This document shows, in pieces, positions 1 through 8,804 of a DNA stretch of 64,000 bases; positions within the stretch are counted from its first letter, which is position 1; each line of letters starts with the position of its first letter. The notes under the pieces were generated by a model. It did no database searches. It was not told where the DNA came from and was given only the letters and a program-made list of their open reading frames with translations. The translations under genes were made by a program, and so were the position numbers. The stretch covers positions 1,860,001 through 1,924,000 of the forward strand of contig NZ_CP110629.1 of the NCBI RefSeq assembly GCF_026153455.1, given 5' to 3'. The DNA is from Marinimicrobium sp. C6131. GTDB lineage: Bacteria; Pseudomonadota; Gammaproteobacteria; Pseudomonadales; Cellvibrionaceae.

Positions 1-1
1 C

Positions 2-1351
2 CAGCCTCTGGAGGCACAGGAGCGCGAGGCACGCCTGGAACCCTTGTTGGCCGAGCCCCTGACTCCGATCAGCGCACAGCAACTGGCCCTGATCAACAGC
101 CCTCAGGTGCGGGCCGAACTGGCCGGGCTGGGCATTGCCCAGGCCGAGAGCCTGCAGACCCGCCTGCTGCGCAACCCGACCCTCGCGGTAGGTGCTCTGC
201 GCCCCGAGGGTGGGGGTCGCTGGCAGTTGGACCTGGGCATCAGCCAGAGCCTGCTGGACCTGTTCACCCGGGGCCTGCGGCAACAACTGGCCGAGGAAGC
301 GCTGGCCGAAGCGCAGTTGCAGTTGCTCGAGCGCTTGCACAGCTATCTCTACCAGGTTCAGGAACACTATTTCGACGCCCTGAGCGCCCGCCATCAGGCC
401 AGCATTGCCGAGCAATCCCTGGCCGCCGCGCGCGCCAGCCATGACCTGGCCAAGGTGTTGTTCGAGGCGGGCAATCTCAAGGAAGTCACGCTGCTCAGCT
501 ATCGGGATCAACGGCAGCGCCAGGAACGGCAATGGCGCGCGGCGCAAACCCGTGAACAGCAGGCCCGGCTGAGGCTGGCCCAACAGCTGGGACTGACCGA
601 TGTCGACGCCCTGATCCTGCCGGACAGCCTGCCCGAACCGGATGACGCCGATCGCTGGTCCTCAGAACCCCTGATTGAGCACGCACTGGCGCACCGCCTG
701 GATCTGGCCCTGCTGCGTCAGACGGCTACCGTGCAACAGCGGCGTTTGAACCTGATCGATCGCCAGGGCCCGTTTACCGAACTCGAACTGGGTCTGAACG
801 CCGAGCGGGAAACCGACGGCAGTATTATGGCCGGACCGGAATTCGCCATCAGCCTCCCCTTCGCGGATCGCAACCAGGCACATCGGGCCAGGCTCGAAGC
901 GGGCCTGCAACAGACCGAAGCACAACAGGCGGCACTCAGGCTCGCGATCCGCACCGATATCCAGCAGACCCTGTTGGACATGGAACGTCTGGCGCAGGAC
1001 ATCCGGCAACTGGCCGATGAGGTGATTCCCCAGTGGCAACAACAGGTGGCTCTGACCCTTGAGGAATACAACTTTATGCTCACGGGCGCCTTCGACCTGA
1101 TCTCCGCCAAGGAGCACGAGTTCGACGCCTGGCGGGAGCACGGCGAGGCCCTGGAAGCCTACTGGCTGTCCCGCACCCGCCTGGCCCTGGCCAGCGCCCA
1201 CCCGCTGCCCATTGAGAACGCCCGCCCCACACCTCTGCCTGAGTTCTCGAATGAGATGGAATCGTCCGAAGAGGAAGAACAGGCCGGGCACGGCGCTCAT
1301 CGGGAACATCAATCCCGGGAGCATCAGCACGAGGAGCACAGCCATGATTAA
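2..1351 (+). CDS. TolC/CusC-family outer membrane efflux protein, 5' end cut by window
   Basis: Outer membrane channel protein of a tripartite efflux system, probably for metals. The reading frame is open to the first bases of the window, so the gene starts upstream; the TTG at 44 is not a convincing start. The visible 449 codons are rich in Leu, Gln, Ala and Glu, with the long alpha-helical heptad-like stretches and two repeated halves expected of the outer membrane efflux family. The last 30 residues form a Glu- and His-rich tail (HGAHREHQ...EEHSHD), which suggests metal binding. The stop codon overlaps the start of the multicopper oxidase gene by 8 bases, so the two are translated together. 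A TolC-type gene followed by a copper oxidase is a usual arrangement in copper resistance loci. The family call is firm; the copper role is inferred from the neighbour and the His tail. Confidence 0.85.
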   Translation, partial: QPLEAQEREARLEPLLAEPLTPISAQQLALINSPQVRAELAGLGIAQAESLQTRLLRNPTLAVGALRPEGGGRWQLDLGISQSLLDLFTRGLRQQLAEEALAEAQLQLLERLHSYLYQVQEHYFDALSARHQASIAEQSLAAARASHDLAKVLFEAGNLKEVTLLSYRDQRQRQERQWRAAQTREQQARLRLAQQLGLTDVDALILPDSLPEPDDADRWSSEPLIEHALAHRLDLALLRQTATVQQRRLNLIDRQGPFTELELGLNAERETDGSIMAGPEFAISLPFADRNQAHRARLEAGLQQTEAQQAALRLAIRTDIQQTLLDMERLAQDIRQLADEVIPQWQQQVALTLEEYNFMLTGAFDLISAKEHEFDAWREHGEALEAYWLSRTRLALASAHPLPIENARPTPLPEFSNEMESSEEEEQAGHGAHREHQSREHQHEEHSHD

Positions 1352-2663
1352 CCGCCGACATTTTCTGCTGGGCAGCGCCGCCGGGCTGGTCGCCAGCTCC
1401 CTGCCACTGCACGGCCAGGCTCAGGAGCACGATCACTCCGGACACACTGGCCCGGAACGCAACGACGAACAAGGCACCCAGGCAGTGGCCAAAGCCGAGC
1501 GCACCGACCAGGGCTATCGCCCGGTGGTGACGCCCAACGGGCGCACCCTCGGCTACCGCTACCGCGACGGCGTCAAGGAGTTTCATCTGATTGCGGAGGA
1601 AGTCGAGCACGAGTTCGCGCCGGGCACCCGGATCAAAGCCTGGGGTTACAACGGCAGCACCCCGGGACCGACCATCGAGGCGGTCGAAGGCGACAAGGTG
1701 CGTATCTACGTCACCAACCGACTGGGCGAGCCCACCAGCGTTCACTGGCACGGCTTACTGCTGCCCGCCGGAATGGATGGCGTCGCCGGGCTGAACCAGC
1801 CCTCGATCAAACCGGGGGAAACCTTCGTGTACGAATTCACCCTGAAGCAGCACGGCACCCATATGTACCACCCCCACGGGGATGAAATGGTGCAGATGTC
1901 CCAGGGCATGATGGGAATGTTCATCATTCACCCCAAAACCCCGGAAGACCCGCCCATTGATCGGGACTACGCCATACTGCTGCACAACTGGTCCGTGCAT
2001 CCGGGCACCTACCGCGCCGACCCGAGCGTCATGCAGGATTTCGATTTGTGGACCATGAACAGCAAAGTGTTTCCGGCCATTGATGAACTGGTGGCGCAAA
2101 CCGGCGAGCGGGTCCGCATCCGCCTTGGCAACCTGTCCATGTGGAACCACCCCATGCACCTGCACGGTGTCCAGTTCCACGTCACCGGTTCGGACGGCGG
2201 CCGCTGGCCTCAATCCCAATGGCGCGCTGAGGTGACGGAAATCATCGGTGTCGGCCAGACCCGCGACCTGGAATTTGAGGCCGTCGCGGGCGACTGGGCC
2301 TTTCACTGCCATATGGCCCACCACACCATGAACGCCATGGGACACGGCATCCCGAACACCATCGGCGCCGATCAGTCGGCGGTGGAAAAACAGATTCAGG
2401 CGCTGGTGCCCGGCTATATGGCCATGGGCGAACACGGCATGGCCGAACACCAGGACCACACCGACAGCGGTCATATGCAAGGCCCGGCAAACACCCTGCC
2501 GATGATGATGGGCCAGGGGCCGTTCGGTAACCTGGAAATGGGCGGGATGTTCACGCTGGTGAAAGTTCGGGACCGGCTCGACGGCGACCCCGGCTGGTAT
2601 CAGCACCCGGAAGGTACCGTCGCCCACAAAGTCGAACGGGTGCCGGACGATTTACCGCGCTGA
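1344..2663 (+). CDS. Multicopper oxidase, Tat-exported (copper resistance type)
   Basis: Periplasmic multicopper oxidase of 439 residues, likely oxidising Cu(I). The ATG at 1344 is chosen because it begins a Tat-type signal (MINRRHFLLGSAAG); the frame stays open further upstream but lies inside the efflux gene. All four copper motifs are visible: HWHG (residues 134-137), HMYHPHG (173-179), HPMHLHG (269-275) and HCHMAHHTMNAM (321-332), with Cys322 as type 1 ligand, His321/323 for the trinuclear centre and Met332 as the probable axial ligand. A Met/His-rich stretch (about 360-402) near the C-terminus resembles the copper-binding segments of CopA/CueO-type enzymes. The gene overlaps the upstream TolC-type gene by 8 bases. 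A laccase-like activity on organic substrates is possible, but the context favours copper detoxification. Confidence 0.92.
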   Translation: MINRRHFLLGSAAGLVASSLPLHGQAQEHDHSGHTGPERNDEQGTQAVAKAERTDQGYRPVVTPNGRTLGYRYRDGVKEFHLIAEEVEHEFAPGTRIKAWGYNGSTPGPTIEAVEGDKVRIYVTNRLGEPTSVHWHGLLLPAGMDGVAGLNQPSIKPGETFVYEFTLKQHGTHMYHPHGDEMVQMSQGMMGMFIIHPKTPEDPPIDRDYAILLHNWSVHPGTYRADPSVMQDFDLWTMNSKVFPAIDELVAQTGERVRIRLGNLSMWNHPMHLHGVQFHVTGSDGGRWPQSQWRAEVTEIIGVGQTRDLEFEAVAGDWAFHCHMAHHTMNAMGHGIPNTIGADQSAVEKQIQALVPGYMAMGEHGMAEHQDHTDSGHMQGPANTLPMMMGQGPFGNLEMGGMFTLVKVRDRLDGDPGWYQHPEGTVAHKVERVPDDLPR

Positions 2664-2686
2664 ACCCTTCGACTCCGGTAATGAAC

Positions 2687-2716
2687 TGAGCGCCAACCGT
2701 TTCAATTGGGCGCTCA
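2687..2716. other. Inverted repeat downstream of the multicopper oxidase gene
   Basis: TGAGCGCC (2687-2694) and GGCGCTCA (2709-2716) can form a short hairpin 24 bases past the oxidase stop, extended by AA/TT pairs with one bulged G. There is no T-run after it, so it is at best a weak terminator or a processing hairpin. Confidence 0.3.
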
Positions 2717-2796
2717 TAAGCCTACACTGGTCTGCGAAAAGGCTTGCGAAAGTCCTTTGGCTGATGAGTATCAACCGTTTTACTAAGGAGTAGGTT

Positions 2797-3165
2797 ATGC
2801 AAGTTCGAGACTTGATCCCGGGCCAGCCCCGGAAGAAATCCAATTCCAGCGCGATGGAACACCTGTCCGAACGCTCGGCCGAACTCACCGATGAATTCAA
2901 ATCGTTTGTGGGTGATATGGAAACCATGCTCAAGAACAGCGCTTCGTTGCAGGGAGAAGAGCTGGCCCGGGCCCGCAAGGCTCTGGAAGAAAGAGTGCAC
3001 AAAGCCAAGGGGGTGGTCGACGAAAAAGGCAATCGCCTGGCGCAGTACACGAAAGAGAATCTCCACCAGGCCGGAGACTACGCCCGAACGCACCCCTGGA
3101 CGGTCACCGGTGCGACCCTCGCGCTCGGGGTCGCCGTCGGCCTGTTGATCTTCAAGCGCAAATGA
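2797..3165 (+). CDS. DUF883 (ElaB/YqjD/YgaM-like) membrane-anchored protein
   Basis: Small protein of 122 residues of the DUF883 family, whose E. coli members (ElaB, YqjD) are tail-anchored inner membrane proteins linked to ribosome binding and stationary phase. Residues 20-95 are charged and predicted to be helical coiled coil. They are followed by the typical HPW motif (about 98-100) and a single C-terminal membrane segment with a Gly-rich LALGVAVGLLIF core ending in a basic KRK. A clear AAGGAG ribosome binding site lies just before the ATG. The gene is monocistronic and convergent with the diguanylate cyclase gene, with only 31 bases between them. Family assignment is good; the cellular role here is unknown. 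Confidence 0.85.
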   Translation: MQVRDLIPGQPRKKSNSSAMEHLSERSAELTDEFKSFVGDMETMLKNSASLQGEELARARKALEERVHKAKGVVDEKGNRLAQYTKENLHQAGDYARTHPWTVTGATLALGVAVGLLIFKRK

Positions 3166-3196
3166 GGCGGTGACGGGGGCACCCGTGGTCTGCCCA

Positions 3197-4189
3197 CTAG
3201 CCGGCGACCAGTTGGTTTCGCCCCCGGTCCTTGGCCCGATAAAGGCATTCGTCAGCGGCCACGATAAGATCGTCCGGGGTGTCGACACTGATCAGGTCAG
3301 AGGTGACGACGCCAACACTCAGAGTCACTACCCCGTCTGCCGTGGCATGTTCGTGCGGGATGCCCAGAGCCTGCATTGACGCCAGAATACGCTCCGCGAC
3401 ACGCCGTGCGCCCGTGCTGTCGGTTTCGGGCAGCAGTACCAGAAACTCATCGCCCCCATAGCGTACCCCAAGGTCCATCGTACGGTGACTGGCACTGCGG
3501 ATGGCGTCGGCAACGGCCACCAGACACTTGTCCCCCGCCAAGTGGCCATAACGATCGTTGTACTCCTTGAAATGGTCGATATCGACCATCAACAACGACA
3601 GTACACCGCCGGTGCGCTTGATCCGCGCCAGTTCGCTGACCACCACCTCATCAAAGCGACGGCGATTGGCCAGCCCGGTCAGGGGGTCGGTCAGAGACAG
3701 CGCCTGTAACTCCCGCATTGCCCGTCTCAGCTCCGCAGTGCGCCGCTCGATTTTCTCTTCCAGTTGCTCGTTCAGCTCTTTGAGCTCACGCTCGGTTTCC
3801 ACAAAGCGGGTAAATTCCTTGGACGTGCCCCAGATATGGGTCACCACCCCGCGATCATCGAGCATCGGAACCAGAATGGTCTCAAACAGCCGCCGACGGC
3901 CTTCGAGCACCGGCTTCTGCTCCGTCACCACGGTGCCGCCCTGGGCCACACAGCGCCGGTAGCCTTCAATGATCTCCTCGGCCCCCTCCCAACCAGCCAG
4001 CAAGTCACGGAATCGGGCGCCAGGCACCTGCCTGGGCTCCAGACCCCGGGCCGCCTCGTTGGCGTTCACGATTTCAAAGTCGTCATCGACCACCTTCGCA
4101 ATCCAGAAGGGATCGCGAGCGTTATGCCAGAGCGCTTCAAAAAACTGCAGAAGCGCCTGCTGATCAAAAGAGGCGTGAAAGTCAGGCAT
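3197..4189 (-). CDS. Diguanylate cyclase with PAS domain (PAS-GGDEF)
   Basis: Cytoplasmic diguanylate cyclase of 330 residues making cyclic di-GMP from two GTP. Residues 14-130 form a PAS-type sensor domain (the DPFWIAKVVDDDFEIVNAN start and the HIWGTSKEFT end are typical). Residues 130-160 are a charged helical signalling linker, and 163-328 form the GGDEF domain with DPLTGLANRRRFD at its start. The active site RYGGDEF is intact at 243-249. An RxxD product-inhibition site (R236 to D239) lies five residues upstream, so the enzyme is probably active and feedback-inhibited. No membrane segment is present, so the PAS domain should sense a cytoplasmic or diffusible cue. The ligand cannot be read from the sequence. 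Confidence 0.93.
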   Translation of the reverse strand: MPDFHASFDQQALLQFFEALWHNARDPFWIAKVVDDDFEIVNANEAARGLEPRQVPGARFRDLLAGWEGAEEIIEGYRRCVAQGGTVVTEQKPVLEGRRRLFETILVPMLDDRGVVTHIWGTSKEFTRFVETERELKELNEQLEEKIERRTAELRRAMRELQALSLTDPLTGLANRRRFDEVVVSELARIKRTGGVLSLLMVDIDHFKEYNDRYGHLAGDKCLVAVADAIRSASHRTMDLGVRYGGDEFLVLLPETDSTGARRVAERILASMQALGIPHEHATADGVVTLSVGVVTSDLISVDTPDDLIVAADECLYRAKDRGRNQLVAG

Positions 4190-4374
4190 ATCCAGATATT
4201 AGCGCAATGCGCCCAAAGATGCAGCATCAGGCGCCAAAGCGGCACCATTCCACATTTCCATGGCTCATACGTAAAGATTGGTAAGCACCTTCGGCCGCGT
4301 AACAAGACAAACCATCTATTCTCCTGTTAACGTCGTATTGACTGACTTAACTCACCCGAAAAGGAGTCTGATTG

Positions 4375-4977
4375 ATGACCAAGGTTCTTGTCCTTTACTA
4401 CAGCATGTATGGCCACATTGAAACCCTGGCATACGCCATCGCGGAGGGAGCCCGGCAAGTGGACGGGGTGGAAGTCACCCTGAAGCGTGTGCCGGAAACC
4501 ATGCCTGAGGATGTAGCACGCAATGCCGGCGCCAAGCTCGACCAGGACGCGCCAGTGGCCCGTCCGGAAGAGCTCGATCAGTACGATGCCATCATCTTTG
4601 GTACCCCCACACGCTTTGGCAACATGTGTGGTCAGATGCGCAACTTCCTGGATCAGACCGGTGGACTCTGGGCGCAAGGTAAACTGATCGGCAAAGTGGG
4701 CAGCGTGTTTACCTCCTCTGCCAGCCAGCACGGCGGTCAGGAAACCACCATCACCTCGTTCCACACCACCCTGTTGCACCACGGCATGATCATTGTGGGC
4801 GTACCCTATGCCGTACCCGCACTGACCAATATGGACGAAGTCAGCGGCGGTACACCCTACGGCGCCAGTACCCTGGCCGGTGCCGACGGCAGCCGCCAAC
4901 CGTCCGAAAATGAGCTGACGATTGCCCGTTATCAGGGGGAGCATGTGGCGAAAATCGCCATCAAGCAGAGCGCGTAA
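4375..4977 (+). CDS. wrbA: NAD(P)H:quinone oxidoreductase WrbA
   Basis: Flavodoxin-fold FMN enzyme of 200 residues that reduces quinones by two electrons and protects against redox cycling. The start MTKVLVLYYSMYGHIETLA carries the phosphate-binding loop, and GTPTRFGNMCGQMRNFLDQTG (about 77-97) and the TSSASQHGGQETT stretch are characteristic of WrbA. The ATG at 4375 is preferred over the TTG directly before it; AAGGAGT lies 8 bases upstream. Length matches the family (about 200). A strong stem-loop terminator follows at 4994-5023. The gene stands alone between a divergently transcribed diguanylate cyclase and a convergent xylanase gene. Confidence 0.96.
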   Translation: MTKVLVLYYSMYGHIETLAYAIAEGARQVDGVEVTLKRVPETMPEDVARNAGAKLDQDAPVARPEELDQYDAIIFGTPTRFGNMCGQMRNFLDQTGGLWAQGKLIGKVGSVFTSSASQHGGQETTITSFHTTLLHHGMIIVGVPYAVPALTNMDEVSGGTPYGASTLAGADGSRQPSENELTIARYQGEHVAKIAIKQSA

Positions 4978-4993
4978 AACCCTTGCTCCAACC

Positions 4994-5023
4994 AAAAAAC
5001 CGCGCCAGTGGCGCGGTTTTTTT
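4994..5023. terminator. Bidirectional rho-independent terminator between wrbA and the xylanase gene
   Basis: An A-run, then CCGCGCC-AGT-GGCGCGG, then a T-run. It is symmetric and lies 17 bases after the wrbA stop and 22 bases after the stop of the convergent GH10 gene, so it can serve both. Confidence 0.9.
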
Positions 5024-5044
5024 GTACTCGTAGGGTCCTGAATG

Positions 5045-6220
5045 CTACTCGGCGTTGGCTGGCACTCTCAGCAACGCATCCACCGCCGGTTTGGGCGAGT
5101 AGTCGCGGTTGAACAGCAACGGGTAGTTGATGCGGTTTTCGATGGGATAGCCGTTTTTCCAGGACATATCGTCGGTCACACCCCAGAGGGTGACCCGATC
5201 AATTTTATCCCGTTTGCGGTAAAACAGCTCGAACAGTTCCCGCCAGCGTTCGGTCAGTTGCTGCTGGACGTCATCCGGCAGACCGTTCGCATAGGGATTC
5301 AGATACTCCACAAATTCCTCATTCTGATATTGTGGATGAAGCATGCCGGTGCCGATGATCTGCCCTTCCCGGGTCAACGGCAGCACATCGATGTCCATCT
5401 CGGTAATCATCACTTTCACGCCCAGCTCGGCGTAGGCATCAATGGCCTGTTCGATGTATTCCATTTTCGGATAGTTGAGCCCCCAGTGCGCCTGGATACC
5501 GATACCGTCAATGCGGATACCTTCCTCCTGCAACATTTTGACCATACGCACAATACCGTCGCGCTTGGCCGGACGCCAGGCGTTGAAGTCGTTGTAATAC
5601 AACTCGGTACCCGGTGCGTACTCACTGGCGTACCGGAACGCCAGCTTGACCAGTTCATCACCACTGCCAATGCTGTTGACCCAGGTAGTGGGGCGATAGG
5701 AGCCATCGTCCGCGATCACTTCGTTGACCACATCCCAGGCGTGCACCTTGCCGGCATAGCGCCCGGCGACCACTTCGATGTGCTGGCGCATCCGCTCTTT
5801 CTGTTGCTCGGGGGTGTTGGGCTCGCCGTCTTCATTCCGGAAGAACCACGCCGGTGTCTGATTGTGCCAGACCAGGGTGTGCCCCACGGTAAACAGGTCG
5901 TTTTCCCGGCCAAATTCGACAAACGCATCGGCGGGCCCAAAGCGATAGACACCGGGCTCCGGGTTGATCTCTTCAGCCTTCATGGCGTTTTCCAGGGTCA
6001 CCGTGTTGAAGTGCTTCAACACAATCTCCCGGGACTGGGGGTCATCACCGGCGGCGATTCCCGCATTTATCGCCACACCGACTTTGAAGGCGTCGGCATA
6101 GGCCGCTTTGAGCGTATCGGCGGCGGGTTTCACCTCATCCGGGCTTTTGTAGGGGGACTGCTGACAGGCAGACAGCAGTGCCGCAGCGGCAAGTATCAAT
6201 ACAGGTTTCATAACAGACAT
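5045..6220 (-). CDS. GH10 endo-1,4-beta-xylanase lipoprotein
   Basis: Retaining xylanase of glycoside hydrolase family 10, 391 residues, cleaving beta-1,4-xylan. The N-terminus is a lipoprotein signal with lipobox LSAC (Cys19), so the enzyme is probably anchored in the outer membrane. Family motifs are clear: HTLVWHNQTPAWF (114-126), WDVVNEV with acid/base Glu167, the Asn-Asp-Phe strand near 210, ITEMDID with nucleophile Glu274, and the LWGVTDD strand (345-351). There is no carbohydrate-binding module, so this is a short cell-bound form that probably acts on soluble xylan fragments. Start could also be the Met at codon 4. The gene is monocistronic. Confidence 0.95.
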   Translation of the reverse strand: MSVMKPVLILAAAALLSACQQSPYKSPDEVKPAADTLKAAYADAFKVGVAINAGIAAGDDPQSREIVLKHFNTVTLENAMKAEEINPEPGVYRFGPADAFVEFGRENDLFTVGHTLVWHNQTPAWFFRNEDGEPNTPEQQKERMRQHIEVVAGRYAGKVHAWDVVNEVIADDGSYRPTTWVNSIGSGDELVKLAFRYASEYAPGTELYYNDFNAWRPAKRDGIVRMVKMLQEEGIRIDGIGIQAHWGLNYPKMEYIEQAIDAYAELGVKVMITEMDIDVLPLTREGQIIGTGMLHPQYQNEEFVEYLNPYANGLPDDVQQQLTERWRELFELFYRKRDKIDRVTLWGVTDDMSWKNGYPIENRINYPLLFNRDYSPKPAVDALLRVPANAE

Positions 6221-6416
6221 ACCCTGGTTTTATCATGATGGATGGAGCAAGAGCGCAAGCGCTCCAGACAGCCTGGCAGGCCACTAAGAGTCACAACAAC
6301 TATATCAAACTCTGCCCGGCCTGTCGGCCCGATTTCTGATCTGGCGCAACCCCCTTCTCCGCGACAGCGACTAGACTGATAACAACGACCGTTTTCCCAT
6401 TCTCAGCAGGTGCACC

Positions 6417-8804
6417 ATGACCCCGTCAGACTCCATTCTCTGGTTTGAGCAGATCACTCTGGAGGATATTGGCCAGACCGGAGGCAAGAACGCCAGCCTG
6501 GGCGAAATGACCCGCTCACTTCAGTCCGCTGGCGTCCCCATCCCCCCCGGGTTTGCCATCACCGCCCGGGTGTACCGGGACTTTATCGACGCAAACCGAC
6601 TGACCGACCGGATCGCCGGGCAATTGGCGGCGCTGAAGCACAAACAGCAAAGCCTGGCGGATACCGGAGCGGCTATACGCGCACTGATTCTCGGCGGGGA
6701 ATTCACCGCCGGGCAACGCCGTGCCATCGAAGGTGCCTACCACCAGCTTTGCGACCGTCTGCAGCAACCCGATGTGCCGGTGGCGGTACGCAGTTCCGCC
6801 ACCGCCGAAGACCTTCCGGAAGCCAGCTTCGCCGGCCAGCAGGAAAGTTTCCTCAATGTCCGGGGGGTGGATGCCTTACTGGCGACCAGCCGCGCCTGTC
6901 TCGCCTCCCTTTACACCGACCGCGCCATCGCCTATCGGGAACAGCACGGCTTCGCTCACGAACAGGTGGCGCTTTCGGTGGGCGTGCAACAAATGGTGCG
7001 TTCGGATCTCGGTTGCGCCGGGGTTCTGTTTACCCTGGATACGGAAAGCGGTTTTCCCGATGTGGTGCTGATCAATGGCGCCTGGGGACTGGGCGAATCC
7101 GTGGTCAAAGGCAGCGTCAACCCCGATCGGTTCATGGTGTACAAGCCCTTGCTGGAGCGGGGTTTTCGTCCGATCGTCGAGCGCACCTGCGGCAGCAAAG
7201 CGGAAAAGATGCTCTATGCCGAGTCGGCGGACAAGTCCGGCAAAACCACACGAACCATCGCCACCACAGACGCCGAACGCCATCGCCTGGTGCTGAACGA
7301 TGACGACATTCTCACCCTGGCACGCTGGGGGTTGCTGATTGAACAACACTACCGGCGTGCCATGGACATTGAGTGGGCCCGGGACGGTGAGACCGGTCGG
7401 CTCTATATCGTGCAGGCCCGTCCGGAAACCATCGAATCCCAAAAGGACCGGGCCGTGTTTTCCAGCTATACGCTGAAAGACAAAGGGCGGGTGCTGGTGG
7501 AGGGCGCGAGCGTCGGCAGCGCCATAGCCACCGGCCCGGTGTGCAAGCTCGACCGACACGACCAGAGTGAGCAATTCCCGAAAGGCGCCATTCTGGTGAC
7601 CGACCGGACCGACCCGGACTGGGTGCCGATCATGCGCCGTGCCGCGGGCGTCATCACCAACAGCGGCGGTGCCACCAGCCACGCGGCCATTGTCAGTCGG
7701 GAGCTGAAAGTGCCCGCCATCGTGGGCACAGGCAATGCCACAGAATGCCTGACCGAAGGGGCGGATGTGACCCTGGACTGCTCGAAGGGGGCTCAGGGCA
7801 AAGTGTACGAGGGCAAGCTCCGGTTTGAGGTGAAACAGATTCGGGTGGACGAAGTTGTTCCCACCCGCACGGAATTGATGATCAACGTCGCCATGCCCGA
7901 CGGCGCCCTGTACTGGTGGCAATTGCCCACTCGGGGCATTGGCCTGGCCCGGATCGAGTTCATCATCTCCAGCCAGATCGGCGTTCACCCCATGGCGCTT
8001 CTGCACCCTGAGCGGATCTCCCGCATGGAGACACTGGACACCATCGCCGATCTGACCCGGCGCTACGCCAACGCGACCGACTATTTTGTCGATCAGTTGG
8101 CCACCGGCATTGGAAAAATCGCCGCCTCCTGTTATCCCCATCCGGCCATCGTGCGATTTTCGGACCTCAAGTCGAACGAATACCGGGGATTGATTGGCGG
8201 TGAGGATTTCGAACTGGAAGAGGACAATCCCATGCTGGGATTGCGTGGCGCTTCCCGCTACTACCACGAGCGTTACCGGGAGGCCTTTCAGCTTGAGTGC
8301 CAGGCGATGAAACGGGCCCGGGAAGAGATGGGATTTGACAATATCGTCGCCATGATACCGTTCTGCCGCACACCGACCGAGGCGGATCAGGTACTGGCGG
8401 TCATGGCCGGCGCCGGGCTCAAGCGCGGCGAAAACGGTCTGCAGGTGTATGTGATGTGCGAGATTCCCTCAAACGTCATTCTGGCGGAGCAGTTTGCCCA
8501 ACGGTTCGATGGTTTCTCCATCGGCAGCAACGATCTGACCCAGTTGGTGCTCGGTATTGATCGCGATTCCCAGGCACTGCGTCCGCTGTTCGATGCCCGG
8601 GACGAAGCCGTCAAACGATTGATTGCCCAGGTCATTCGGGTGGCTCACGAACACGATCGCAAGGTGGGTATCTGTGGCCAGGCGCCGTCCGATCACCCCG
8701 ACTTTGCCGCCTTTCTGGTGGAGTGCGGCATTGATTCCATTTCCCTCAATCCGGACTCGATTATCCGGGCCAGCCAGCACATTGCCCAAGCGGAGAGACA
8801 ATGA
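6417..8804 (+). CDS. ppsA: Phosphoenolpyruvate synthase
   Basis: Converts pyruvate, ATP and water to phosphoenolpyruvate, AMP and phosphate for gluconeogenesis. The 795-residue length fits the family. The N-terminal ATP-binding domain starts with the typical GGKNASLGEM stretch. The swivelling phosphohistidine domain carries TNSGGATSHAAIV with catalytic His422. The C-terminal PEP-binding barrel carries ARIEFI, FSIGSNDLTQL and GICGQAPSDHP with the conserved Cys. It is the first gene of a four-gene run; its TGA overlaps the ldhA start as ATGA. No PEP synthase regulatory protein gene is adjacent. Confidence 0.96.
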   Translation: MTPSDSILWFEQITLEDIGQTGGKNASLGEMTRSLQSAGVPIPPGFAITARVYRDFIDANRLTDRIAGQLAALKHKQQSLADTGAAIRALILGGEFTAGQRRAIEGAYHQLCDRLQQPDVPVAVRSSATAEDLPEASFAGQQESFLNVRGVDALLATSRACLASLYTDRAIAYREQHGFAHEQVALSVGVQQMVRSDLGCAGVLFTLDTESGFPDVVLINGAWGLGESVVKGSVNPDRFMVYKPLLERGFRPIVERTCGSKAEKMLYAESADKSGKTTRTIATTDAERHRLVLNDDDILTLARWGLLIEQHYRRAMDIEWARDGETGRLYIVQARPETIESQKDRAVFSSYTLKDKGRVLVEGASVGSAIATGPVCKLDRHDQSEQFPKGAILVTDRTDPDWVPIMRRAAGVITNSGGATSHAAIVSRELKVPAIVGTGNATECLTEGADVTLDCSKGAQGKVYEGKLRFEVKQIRVDEVVPTRTELMINVAMPDGALYWWQLPTRGIGLARIEFIISSQIGVHPMALLHPERISRMETLDTIADLTRRYANATDYFVDQLATGIGKIAASCYPHPAIVRFSDLKSNEYRGLIGGEDFELEEDNPMLGLRGASRYYHERYREAFQLECQAMKRAREEMGFDNIVAMIPFCRTPTEADQVLAVMAGAGLKRGENGLQVYVMCEIPSNVILAEQFAQRFDGFSIGSNDLTQLVLGIDRDSQALRPLFDARDEAVKRLIAQVIRVAHEHDRKVGICGQAPSDHPDFAAFLVECGIDSISLNPDSIIRASQHIAQAERQ

